Origin: Cryptomeria japonica
Lineage: Eukaryota > Streptophyta > Pinopsida > Cupressales > Cupressaceae
NCBI RefSeq assembly: GCF_030272615.1
Contig: NC_081405.1
Span: forward strand, 568,167,095-568,231,094
DNA: 64,000 bases
Reading direction: 5' to 3'
Shown: positions 1-9,870 of the stretch, piece after piece
Layout of the letters: each line of letters opens with the position of its first letter
Numbering within the stretch: the stretch's first letter is position 1
The notes under the pieces: model-generated
What the model saw: the letters and a program-made list of their open reading frames with translations, nothing else
Database searches by the model: none
What the model was told of the DNA's origin: nothing
Made by a program: the position numbers and the translations under genes

Positions 1-647
1 ATTTATGACATTACCTATTCGACACCAAACTATGACTACTTCATCATGAATGTCGAAACTATGTCTGTTGAACCTATTACTGTTGAACAATGATATGTAG
101 TCTAGTTTGAAGTAGGGGACGATGCTAGTGGTAGGTCTATTGGGTTGGGTTTCCTAGATACTAACATAAACTTTGATAATTATGTTCTAACTCTTCTTGG
201 TCTCAAGACGCTTACAGAAGGTAGTCTTCTAGAACTCAACTTGTCGGTCTGAGGTTGTGATGACAATACCGTGAATTCCCTTGAACCTGTTAAATTTTTA
301 TCCCTGATACATCCTGAGCTTATTGATTGTACTCTCCAAGATCAACCTTTGAATATACCTACCTTTGCCAATGACTATGCATTAGTGTGTTATCTTAATG
401 CAGTTGAACAAATGGGTTCTTCTACCATTGAATAAAGTGAGAGCATGGCAACAACAGATGTCAAGTATCTTAGTCTCAAAAATTAAAAAAAGGAAAAATA
501 AGTTTTGATGGCGAAAACCAAACCGTGGCAATGTTAGAATCAAAAATAGTAAAAATAAAGGGCGTACCTAATGGTGAAAACCTCTGCGAGGCACCTGAAG
601 GTGAGATACTTGACATTTTTCCTCATCACTTTCAAGAGTGATCATCA
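1..647 (+). pseudogene. Tat1 polyprotein, protease-to-RT linker region (decayed)
   Basis: Reading frames with several stops cover this stretch. It corresponds to the linker before RT in Tat2 (32509-31814). Both linkers contain two GEN...TVA and GENL.EAP peptide patterns just before RT. The underlying DNA holds two copies of the hairpin motif described separately (510-533 and 573-595). No catalytic motif is visible. The window opens inside this region, so gag and protease of this copy lie outside. Confidence 0.55.
573..595 (+). other. GGYG-AAAA hairpin motif, coding copy in Tat1 (b)
   Basis: GGTG, then AAAA, then CCTC, loop TGC, GAGG, CACC. This gives two perfect 4-bp stems separated by an AAAA bulge. 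A more decayed copy lies at 510-533. Equivalent copies occur in Tat2. Confidence 0.6.
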
Positions 648-1514
648 GTGCTAATTGAACCTACACAACCAGTAAACATTGGTACAGAAGAAGCTCAACA
701 TACCATACATGTAGCTCAATCCTTGTTAGCCAAAGAGCTAAAAGAATTTGTTGATTTCTTCATGGAAAATAAAATCAATTTTGCATGGACATATGTTGAT
801 ATGCTAGGTCTGGATCCTGGCCTCATATTGCATCATCTTTCTATCACTCCCGAAGTTCAACCTATTAAGCAAAAACTCCAAAAAATGCATCCTCATGTTG
901 CATTACTTGTTAAAGTTGAGTTAGAAAAATTACTAAAAGCTAGATTCATCAGAGCAATTGATTATGCTGAGTGGATATCTAATATTGTACCTACTTCCAA
1001 ACCTAACAAATCAATACGTGTTTGCACATATTTCAAAGATTTAAACAAAGATTGTCCAAAAGATGATTTTCCACTACCCAACATAGACATGATAGTGGAC
1101 ATGACTGCTGGTTATAAAATGTACTATCTAATGGATGTTTTTTCCGGATACAATCAGGTCAAAATTGCACCCGAGGATCAAGAGAAAAAAACATTCACCT
1201 ATGCATGGGGAACTTTCTGCTAGAATGTAATGCCCTTCAGCTTAAGGAGTGCAGGCACTAATTATCAAAGAGCTATAACAACATTTTTTTATGATATGAT
1301 GCACAAAAACATGGAGTACTATGTTGATGATAGTCTAGTCAAATCTATGAAAAGATCAACACATCTAGCAGGACTAGGTCCAATATTAGACAGGATGGAA
1401 AAATTCAAACTCAAACTAAATCCTAAGAAATGTGCATTTGGAGTTACATCTAGAAAGCTCCTAGGATACATTGTTTTAGCAAAAGGAATTGAAGTGGATC
1501 CACAAAAAAGTTAA
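648..1514 (+). pseudogene. Tat1 reverse transcriptase, fingers and palm
   Basis: Ty3/gypsy reverse transcriptase would copy element RNA into cDNA inside virus-like particles. Visible motifs are FKDLNKDCPKDDFPLPNID (a variant of the usual TDFRDLNKACPKDDFPLP), LMDVFSGYNQVKIAPED and the catalytic YYVDD near 1320. The frame is broken once by TAG at 1221-1223, inside a motif that reads WNVMPF in Tat2, so a Trp codon TGG probably became TAG. The frame is otherwise unchanged on both sides. A frameshift follows near 1514. The copy cannot make a working enzyme. Confidence 0.85.
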
Positions 1515-2499
1515 AGCTATAATGAAAATGCCACCTCCAAATAATGTTAGTCAAATGAGAAGTTTACAAGGGCAGCTCCAATCAAGACAATGCTTCATCT
1601 CTCAGCTAGTAGATAAGGCTCAGCCATTCACAAAGGCATTACGGAAAGGGGTTACATACAACTAGGATAAAGATTGTGAACATCACCTGAAGAAGATCAA
1701 GGGATATCCTTCTAATTCACCTATATTGATGCCACCAATTCAAGGCAAGCCCTTGATTTTCTACATATCAGCTACTCATACATCACTAGGGGCACTTTTG
1801 GCACAATAGGATGAGAACAAAAGAAAAAGAGCTATATATTATATCAACAGGACCTTGGTGTCCTATGAGATGAACTATACTATCATAGAGAAAGCTTGTT
1901 TGGCATTGGTTTTTGCATCACAGAAATTAAGACACTACATTCTAGCATACTCTATCAAACTGGTGGCTAAGATTGATCCGCTCAAATACCTTCTAAGCAA
2001 AGAAACACTTGCAAGGAGATTGGCTAAATGGGTCATGATACTCACAAAATTTGACTTTGAATATATAAAACGCAAAGCTATCAAAGGAAAGGTCATTGCA
2101 GATCAACTTGTTGATGCTCCGCTTAAAGACAATCAAGCTTTTCATACAGAATCCATCATGCATGTTACTCGGTGATCCTAGAAAATGTTCTTTGATAGAT
2201 CTTTCACTCAACAAGGTTCTGGTGTTGGAATACTTTTTATCACTCCTTAAAGATATTCAATCCCAAAGGCGTACATGATTCTCTTTCCTTATACCAAAAA
2301 TATTGCAAAATATGAAGCCTTGGTAAATGGAATCAAGCTAGCTATCGAATGGAAGGTTGTTGAGTTATACATCTATGGAGACTCTCAGCTGATTATCAAT
2401 CAGATCAATGATATATATCCAACTCGGGATGAAAAAATGATGCTTTATAAAAGAATATTTGGTGACCTCAAGAAATACTTTACCTTTATATCATTTTAG
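1515..2499 (+). pseudogene. Tat1 RT connection, RNase H and second (Tat-type) RNase H
   Basis: Pieces around 1515-1850 match the RT thumb and connection, including a LLAQ-like segment near 1795. The stretch 1855-2175 carries the RNase H end (IEKACLALVFASQKLRHY, then LAKWVMILTKFDFEYI). Further along, 2275-2499 matches the C-terminal half of a second RNase H (KYEALVNGIKLAIEW, GDSQLIINQI, DEKMMLYK). This second RNase H typifies the Tat lineage. At least two frameshifts and several stops break it. The N-terminal DGS motif of the second RNase H is only weakly recognisable near 2187. Confidence 0.75.
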
Positions 2500-3926
2500 T
2501 AGATTCCTAGATCAGCAAATAGAGGAACAAATACTATGGCTACCTTGGCATCTATACCACATCTATAAGAATCTGAGTTCCTCTATGAATTCTTGGTAGA
2601 CAAGTTACATTATCCTGCTTATGATTCCCCTGATTCCCAGATGGTTTGTTCTATCATTAGACATGACTCATCTCACTATAGCCATATCTACTCTTACTCA
2701 TGTGACCAAATTATCCCTGCTAATATTACCCATAATGAGAAAATAAACCTAATCTGAAATGCTTCATGATATATCATCATCACTAACAATCTATATAGGA
2801 GAGGTTTAGATAGTACTTTGCTTAGGTGTCTAGAACTTGAAGAATCCAAACGTGTGTTATCTAAAGTCCACTAAGATATTTTTGGATCTCATTCAAACAG
2901 TCTTACTCTAGCTCGAAAACTTCTAAGGGCTAGCTACTACTGGCCAGATATGGAAAAAGATGTTATAAAATTTGCTAAAACTTGTGAGAAGTGTCAACTA
3001 CATGGGAATCTCATATACGCTCCAGCAAGGGATCTAATACCTTTTCTCACACATTGGCCTTTTCAACAATGAGTATTTGACCTCATTGGCCAAATCTATC
3101 TTGCATCATCTAATAGACACAAGTTTATCATAACTGCCACTGAGTACTTCACTAAGTGGGTTGAAGTGGTTCCATTAATCAAAGCAACCAGTAAACAAGT
3201 GGCAATGTTCATCCTTCACTATATCATTATCAGGTATGAAATACCTTCTTCAATTGTGACTGACAATGGAGGGCATTTCAAAAACAAAGATATAGATGAG
3301 CTCTTTGAAAATTTTAAAATCAAACAACACTAGTCATCCATATACTACCCTCAAGGTAATGGACAAGTTGAAGCATCTAACAATTTTTTTTTGACTATCT
3401 TGCACAGTACGGTAAACAAATCTAGAAAGGATTGACATCTACAACTCAATCCTGCACTATGGGCTTATAGAAAAAGTATCAAGAACCTACTCGGGCTACA
3501 CCTTTTTCTTTGGTGTATAGATCTGAAGTAGTCTTTCCTATTGAGGTGGAAATACCTTCTTTGAGAGTTTCTTTTCAAGGTCTTGTTACTAATGAAGACT
3601 ACAGAATATCTAGATTGCAAGAGCTCAAGTTGCGGGATGAACATCAGCAAGTGGCATTTGATCATCTGAGAGTGTACCAAAAGAGAATGTCTATAGGTTA
3701 TAACAAGAAAGTTCGACAAAGAAAATTTCAGGTTGGTGACCTTGTTTTTATAGAGAATCCTAAAAATCAACAGTTTCGAGACAAAGGAAAGTTTGAACTC
3801 AACTGGCTGAGTCCCTACATTGTTACTATAGTCTTTGGCTCTAGTGCTTATCAACTCTCAACATTTGAAGGAGAAAAACTTTGTGAACCGATCAAAACCA
3901 TCCACTTGAATAAATTCTTCACTTAG
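2500..3926 (+). pseudogene. Tat1 integrase with C-terminal module
   Basis: Integrase would insert cDNA into the genome. The zinc-binding region lies around 2890-3010 (YYWPDMEKDVIKFAKTC and CEKCQLHG). The catalytic core follows: VFDLIGQI near 3070, TDNGGHFKN near 3260, and YYPQGNGQVEASN with the catalytic Glu near 3350. The C-terminal module at 3510-3926 (VEIPSLRVSFQ, FQVGDLVFIENPKNQ) is an intact ORF. Stops occur near 3070, 3331 and 3436, with frameshifts near 3480. The same domains recur in Tat2 at 30033-28642. Confidence 0.8.
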
Positions 3927-4973
3927 TATTTTCTATTCTAGCAACCTGTACAGCTATAAAGTCCTAAAAAAAAAAAAAACTGAAGAAAGAAAAAAATCAA
4001 ATGCCTTAGTGAAAACTTGGTAAACAGGTACCTTGGTAGTAATAAAAAAAAGGAAAGGATCTTTTCCAAGAAGGTCAAAACCTGGTAAACAAGTGTCTCT
4101 TATACTTAAAGTGCTCCATCTATTGATGCAAATTTGGCATTTCTTGTTTTCATTCCCGCTTTCTTGCATCTTTGCTTTAGCTTGTACATATCTTTTAGTC
4201 GCTTTTGTGATATCCAAGTTCTTTTGGAACCCTCATGGCTTGAAACTGATCAATGACCTAGTCTTAGGGTAGCCAACTGATCAATCTAAATGTTCTAAGT
4301 AGTTTAACCAAGTCATCTTTCTGTCGGTAGTACCAGGTCATCCACTCTAAGTTAGTCACCTATCTCCACAATACCACTGAGTTTTATCATTGAGTAAACA
4401 AGCAAAACAAGACTACTGAAAATAATCATCAAACTGTTTGAGATATGATTGAAATTTTCTTTTTGTTGTGTCTTTTAAATTGGTTTTTGATTATTATTCC
4501 CTCTGAGTAACTCGAGGAAGTCTATCTTGACTAAGAGGAGCAAGGATTGGGGGCATAATAATTTTTCTTTGTTTTCTACTTGTAAGAGTGATTTTGATGA
4601 TCTACAAACATCTAATAAGTTGGGTGTTTGTGGTTAGTGCCTTCACATCAAGGTGAAATTGCCACACACACCTCGACTTCGCTTATTTGTATTCTACAGG
4701 GAGGTTGGAGTCATTTCTTTGTTTGTTTTGAGGGAATTTCTATAATGTGCAATCTAGATGCATGCGTAATCTGTCCAAGGATATGAATGATAAAAGGGTC
4801 ATTGCAGATAAGATAATCAATAGTTGCATAAAAAAATTGACAGGAACTATGTTTTACTAGCTATGTTTTTAAAAGGCTCAATGATTATAATTAAGCATAC
4901 CAAATCCAGTGACTAAGTTTAAGTTGCATTCATTCTAAATTTTATGCATTTCAAGTGATTTCGACATGATAAT
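3927..4973 (+). other. Tat1 post-pol spacer with two hairpin-motif copies
   Basis: No gene is recognised here. Copies of the GGYG-AAAA motif lie at 4008-4032 and 4073-4097, roughly 80-170 nt after the pol stop. That is the same relative place as in Tat2. The short A-rich ORFs in this stretch look accidental. The rest is AT-rich sequence with nothing else I can name. Confidence 0.5.
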
Positions 4974-5108
4974 TGTTGGTGTTGGAAATAAGCCACACCC
5001 GGACCGACGATGGACTAGTCCAAGAGGGGATAGTAGCTTAGTGGTAGAGCACTCCAGCAGCATATGGAAGGTCCTAGGTTTGAGTCCTAGCTGGTCCATG
5101 TCTCAACA
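4974..5108 (+). repeat. TRIM 5' LTR
   Basis: The LTR is 135 bp with TG...CA ends, and its partner is at 5173-5307. It holds A-box-like TAGCTTAGTGG at 5034-5044 and B-box-like GGTTTGAGTCC at 5077-5087, 32 bp apart. Confidence 0.92.
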
Positions 5109-5124
5109 TGGTATCAGAGCCAGG
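5109..5124 (+). other. TRIM primer-binding site (initiator tRNA-Met)
   Basis: TGGTATCAGAGCCAGG starts immediately after the LTR. It is the classic plant PBS complementary to the 3' end of initiator tRNA-Met. Confidence 0.9.
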
Positions 5125-5163
5125 TCCAGGCTAGGAGCCCCAAGCACACGAGAGGTGTGGCTT

Positions 5164-5172
5164 AAGGGGGGG
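5164..5172 (+). other. TRIM polypurine tract
   Basis: AAGGGGGGG directly precedes the 3' LTR. Confidence 0.85.
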
Positions 5173-5307
5173 TGTTGGTGTTGGAAATAAGCCACACCCA
5201 GACCGACGATGGACTGGTCTAAGAGGGGCTAGTAGCTTAGTGGTAGAGAACTCCAGTAGCGTATAGAAGGTCCTAGGTTTGAGTCCTAGCTAGTCCATGT
5301 CTCAACA
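5173..5307 (+). repeat. TRIM 3' LTR
   Basis: The LTR is 135 bp with TG...CA ends. The A-box-like sequence is at 5233-5243 and the B-box-like sequence at 5276-5286, both identical to those in the 5' LTR. Confidence 0.92.
5226..5297 (+). other. tRNA-Ala-like cloverleaf inside TRIM 3' LTR
   Basis: The 7-nt acceptor arm GGGCTAG (5226-5232) pairs with CTAGTCC (5290-5296), with one G-U pair, and A follows as discriminator. TA, a D-arm region, an anticodon-arm region, a short variable region and a T-arm (CTAGG, loop TTTGAGT, CCTAG) follow in order. The total of 72 nt is tRNA-sized. The counterpart in the 5' LTR is 5026-5098. There the D-stem is intact, and the GCAGCAT loop with AGC lines up with the anticodon loop of plant tRNA-Ala from memory. 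The anticodon stem is poor, so it is probably not a functional tRNA. Confidence 0.6.
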
Positions 5308-5814
5308 ATAATAATGATCTCTTTATCTTTTGAATGAGACTCTGAAGCAATCGTCATTTCTCGGCCTATTGGTACCCTTTTTCATCATCGTTTCTCCAAC
5401 CGAGTCCCTGTGTATTGAGATGTTAGTTACATACATGATCATCTTATATAGATCCATACATTTCATTATAAATTTATTTTCATTCATATTACTGCATGAA
5501 AAATAAACATTTGCATTCCTAGTTACTCATTTTCATTATTTATTTGCATATGAAAAGGAAACAAAAAAAAACATCCATATTCATCTTCATTACATACATC
5601 CATACTGAAAAGATATGCATACATATAGAAAGACATCTCATAATTAATCAACACAAGTACGATGAAATCAAATCAAGAGCTTGTATATCTCATCATAATC
5701 TCAGTGTTTAAGAGTACAAATGATATCAACTGTCATACACAATGTCTAATCGGAGCAATAATTGTATAGGCTACAATAATGGGGTGTATAATAAAATCTA
5801 GGAGGTATACAAAT
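5308..5814. other. Spacer between TRIM and antisense PMD gene
   Basis: This is AT-rich noncoding sequence of Tat1. No gene, repeat or motif is recognised beyond the right TSD copy ATAAT at 5308-5312. Confidence 0.4.
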
Positions 5815-8164
5815 CTAGCTCTTTGCCTCTCCCTCATCATCAGGTGGAGGAGGTAGTGCCTACTGACCATCATCCTATCTAGGTGCCCTAGCTCCCTTAG
5901 ATGGAGGCATATACTCAGAATACGACACAACCTGGTGTGCTACTGAGAACGCTATGCTATAAGCTACAACATAATAAGTTGCATGTATCATCTGATGCAA
6001 AACCTCTCGTTGAAGAGCATCTCACTCTACTCTCATCTATGTGATCTGTCGATCGCGCTCAGCTCTGATCTCAACGATTTGTTAGTCTCTCTCTGTCAGC
6101 TACGTTTGTGCCACTGTCAACTATGACTGCAAACCTGACACCCTTACCCTCAAAGACTGAACCATGTCTCTCCCCACCTCCTCCTCTCCACCTCCCTGTT
6201 CATCCCTCTATTGTCTCACCTACCAAGGAGCCTCTCTCTCCAACTCACCTCCAATCTCTACTACCCTAGTCCCTCCAGCCTCACCCCCAATAGCTCCTAA
6301 GGATCCACCCTCCCCTCTTTGTCAATGTCGACCTCCCGCTGGTGCCCTACTACTACTAGCACCAAGATCACCTCTTGTCTTCCTAGGTAGATATTCTCTC
6401 CATCCCTGTACCTTCCCTGGTCCCTGTGCCTATGCTAGTGCATACTCCTCAACCTCATCTATAAGAGGCACATGCTCTCCAGGATCTGTAAGTCAAGGAA
6501 AGGAGTGTCTCTGAAACCAATTTCTATAATGGGGAAATACCCCCGCATCTACCACATCCTCCAAGTACTCCCATATTTGTGGCTATAAACCCACTAACTC
6601 CTATATGGTCAAGGCATATGAGAGTCTAGGTTCCCATCCTCATCTCTCCTCATCCCCAAATCTAGCATATGCTGTAAACTCTCGGGATATACTTTGTGGT
6701 CTCCCATACTGCCTCAAAACCCTAGACACTACAAACAGCTCAATAATAATAGTCAATCTGTTGATGTGAGGTCTATTCATAAACATATCTCTCTATTGTA
6801 CCCTCCAATCATCCCACTACTCTAGACCCCAATATGGTCTCCATACAACAATAATCAAGTCATCTAATTGCCTCCTCCAAAAATTAGTCTTGCCAAGGTG
6901 GGGCTGTGTGATATAACCTAAATACCGACATATGATAGGTTGATGTTCCTCCCTTGAATCATCCATAATAGGTTTGAAAATCAGGATATGCTCCCATGCA
7001 CATATTTTAAAAACTAGGACACCTATTGCCATGCTCTTCCCCTCTCAATAGGCAATCTCATGCATCTCATGGTACATATGCGCGAGTAAGCATGAACCCT
7101 AACCTAATCTAACTGGATGAGTAAGAAATCTCTCTATAATTCTACCCCATCCACATAAGAATCCCTACTATCCTCTGTTAGGCATCATGAAACAACCAAT
7201 CATGCCATCCAAAATGCATGCAAGAGGGTACTTTGCACCATACCTACTCAACAAATCATCCCAACTAATAGAACGATCAAGGATAGTATCATCATGGAAA
7301 ATGCGTCTAAGAACCTCAATGTCTGGCCGTGGATTCGAATCGTAATCTACCTTATCTCCAGTAAAAGGAGTCCTTAATATCCTATAAATATCCTCAGGAG
7401 TGATTGTCACCTCTCCAATAGGCAAATGAAAAGTGTTATGCTTATAATAGAAATGCTCAACCAATTTGGTTAACAAACCATGATTCACATAGATATCTGG
7501 CATCTGTAACAAATATCCGAATCCACACAACCCAATATGACCTCTATGTGTGTCTGATAAGTCATGCACTAATCTTATAGTTGGGGGATATGTACACCGA
7601 AACTAAATATCAGGCAACTGAATCTACAAAATCGAACATAAAAATCATTAGTACGTGATCAAATTTTCACTAAGAATGTGTTAAACATGATAAAGAATCA
7701 AAATTTACAACATTGAAAATAAAAAAATTGTTGTTTGGACCTTCAAAAATACGTGTTGTTTTCCATAAGAGTTACTATAGTCAAGCAGCAACTCATACGA
7801 CAAAACATCACGAGCCGCACGAGTAAACACTCTTATACCACAAATAGTAATATGTCACATGATTAAATGGTCTCTAAAGAACACTCTCCTACAATAAAAG
7901 GGTAAACACCATACGAGAAACCCTACATGACCTTACAACAAAACACAAAATGCCAGATAGTCGTACGATACATAGTAATGAATCGCATGATAAAACGACA
8001 CAAGACAACTTCACACAAAATTAAAAATGAAAAATTCAACAAAAATTCAAAAAATGAGAAATGCACAAGGCTTGAGATCGATCACTTATTATTGGGGGAT
8101 AGTTCTAAGGTCGATTATGTCATATCTGGTGCTTGAATCGATGCTCTTGAATAGGAAATGCCAT
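5815..8164 (-). pseudogene. Antisense plant-mobile-domain (PMD, MAIN-like) gene of Tat1, decayed
   Basis: The gene reads opposite to Tat1 pol. Exon 2 (7623-5815) keeps one frame over about 600 codons, broken by stops. Its start follows a splice-acceptor-like TTTTGTAG on the minus strand. The N-terminal part shows the PMD signature (NTFHLPIGEVTITPEDIYRI), then ILDGMIGCFM, then VVWRPYWG near 6840, a Glu/Arg-rich coiled-coil-like stretch near 6050, and a proline-rich end. A possible exon 1 starts ATG at 8164 (MAFPIQEHRF); its donor site is unclear. PMD proteins occur as host genes (MAIN/MAIL) and as cargo in plant transposons. The homologue in Tat2 has the same position and orientation. The biochemical role is unknown. 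Confidence 0.75.
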
Positions 8165-8238
8165 TTTTCTTCATAGAAGGTTTTTCAAATTTTTAAATTT
8201 GAGAGGTAAAATGAATTGACAATGACACATTGAACCCC

Positions 8239-8245
8239 TTATATA
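8239..8245 (-). promoter_or_regulatory. TATA-like box upstream of Tat1 PMD gene
   Basis: TATATAA reads on the minus strand, about 75 nt upstream of the candidate ATG at 8164. The spacing suits a short 5' UTR. Tat2 has a TATA-like sequence at a similar distance from its PMD gene. Confidence 0.4.
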
Positions 8246-8299
8246 GCCCAAACCCTAATTTTCTTGAAATCACATAACATGCAAGATAGGGTTTTGAAG

Positions 8300-9400
8300 A
8301 AGAAATTTTGGAATGTTGAGTGTTCTCTATTTAGGGATTTTCCTTGGACTCCCAAAGGAAATGTAGAGCAGGTTATTGCTCGCTCCTCTCCCAATTGGGT
8401 TGAAATTGAGAATCTCCATCCCGAATTTTGGTCATTCATCTCTTAGATTTTGAAGCCATTGGGCTCGGTCCTACAAGTTGAGGACATGAGAACCACCCTC
8501 CCTCACTTGAATGCTCGGGCCCTTGTTTCTCTTGATCCTGAGGTTATGTTTCCTGACATTATCTCTCTAGAATTTGAAGGAGAAAGATTTGCTTGGGAAT
8601 TGTCTTTGTTGGATAATTTGGGGGCATGTTTTTTCTATAAAACTAATGGGCATATGAGAAAGGATTGCCCTTCTCTGAAGGAATCTCACAATGCTAATTT
8701 TAATATTGATGATAAAAATAAATTGAGAAGTGACAATAGTAAAATACCAAAAGTTGTTTCTTCCTTGAAAGAAGGTGTTTCTTTACCACTGGATACCCCA
8801 TCTGACATGGGAAGGAGAAGGTTTATTCTGGCCTAGAGTGCCCAATTGGTGATAGTAGTGGCAATAAAATTGTTAGTCTATCCAATCCTCTATTCAAGGA
8901 TGAATATGAGGTTGTGCAAGCCCCTATCATAAATAATCACCCCAATATCTCTGTCAGGTGTCATTCAGTACAAGCTAATCATTTTAACTATGATCAAGTA
9001 AGAGTTTTGAACTCTTCCCCCCAAGCCAAATTGAATGCTCAACAACATGCTCTTGCAAGTATTAAGGAGAACGATAATCTATTAAGAAATGCCACAATAG
9101 TCCTATCTGAGTCAAGGATGAGCAACTCCTTACCAGGTATCATGAACTCCGTGGTGGATGGTTCCTCAAATAAACAAATTGTGCCCTTTGGCTCGGATAG
9201 TTTAGCTAGTAGTAATGTTGAGCAGTTTATATAGGTGGTTAGTAAAAAACTTAGAAAGAAAAGAAAAACATCTGATAGACAATCTCTTTCCAATGATAAT
9301 AGTAAAAAAATCAATGAGGTGCTTGAGTTCTTTAATAGACTGTACAAGAATCAAAAACCCTCCTCCAAATAGTTCTTATGATGATGCACATACATAGCTA
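8300..9400 (+). pseudogene. LINE ORF1 (nucleic-acid-binding, Gag-like)
   Basis: The frame at 8450-8836 resembles the DUF4283/zinc-knuckle proteins of plant L1 elements. It has an ARALVSLDPEVMFPDIISL segment and then a knuckle-like CFFYKTNGHMRKDC near 8624, in which one Cys position has become Tyr. Downstream, 8914-9234 is a hydrophilic Ser/Asn-rich stretch typical of the ORF1 tail. Stops at 8834 and 9232 and frameshifts break the frame. The family role is binding LINE RNA. Confidence 0.6.
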
Positions 9401-9413
9401 GAAAGTTAGGGGC

Positions 9414-9870
9414 CTGCAGATGTCTGATAGAAAATATGTGGTCAGAAAATGGTATAATAGTATCAAGTAAAAATATATTATATGCGTTCAAGAGATCAAA
9501 GTGGTAGGGTTTCATGCTTACACTATGTTGAAATTTTTGTGGGCTTAGGCCATAGGATTCCACTCCAATCATGAAAGGGTAAAGGTGGTACTACCATTAT
9601 GGTTGGCCCCAAGTGGGCATATAAGATCATTGCTAATGGTGTTTGCCCCTGCCAAAGAGCCTTGTGGGTCAGCTTTAAGGAGAAGGAATGTGTTTTTGGT
9701 ATTTTCACCATTTATGCTGCTAATGATTATAGAGACAGAGCTAGACTTTGGGATTGGTTGACAACCGGTTTGCCAAATGCCCATTGGAGCTTTGTCGGTG
9801 ATTTTAACATGATTGAACATGGTGAGGATAAAAGTGGTGGTAATAAACACTATTGGAAGGGTAATTAACA
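9414..9870 (+). pseudogene. LINE ORF2 endonuclease domain (AP-endonuclease type)
   Basis: The ORF at 9599-9868 carries IFTIYAANDYRDRARLWDWL and the hallmark GDFNMIE near 9800, which belongs to the exonuclease-endonuclease-phosphatase fold. In an active LINE this domain nicks target DNA to prime reverse transcription. The N-terminal part (9414-9600) is frameshifted, and VQEIK near 9490 is a remnant of the usual QETK motif. A stop follows 9868. Confidence 0.7.

Larger units (their letters stand above)
4974..5307 (+). mobile_element. Complete TRIM (terminal-repeat retrotransposon in miniature)
   Basis: Two 135-bp direct LTRs (4974-5108 and 5173-5307) start TGTTGG and end CAACA. They differ at 9 positions, so are about 93% identical. 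They flank a 64-bp interior made of a perfect primer-binding site and a G-rich polypurine tract. A perfect 5-bp target-site duplication ATAAT flanks the element (4969-4973 and 5308-5312). It encodes no protein and would depend on proteins from autonomous elements. The LTRs contain a tRNA-like sequence, which is unusual. It lies within Tat1, between pol and the antisense PMD gene. Confidence 0.93.

Noticed and set aside
5026-5098. Possible genuine tRNA gene
   Set aside because: It is repeated in both LTRs of a TRIM with TSD, the anticodon stem pairs poorly and the acceptor arm here has a mismatch. It is better called a tRNA-like LTR sequence.
6164-6514. Pro/Ser-rich + strand ORF
   Set aside because: It is antisense to the Tat1 PMD exon, whose minus-strand frame spans it and matches Tat2.
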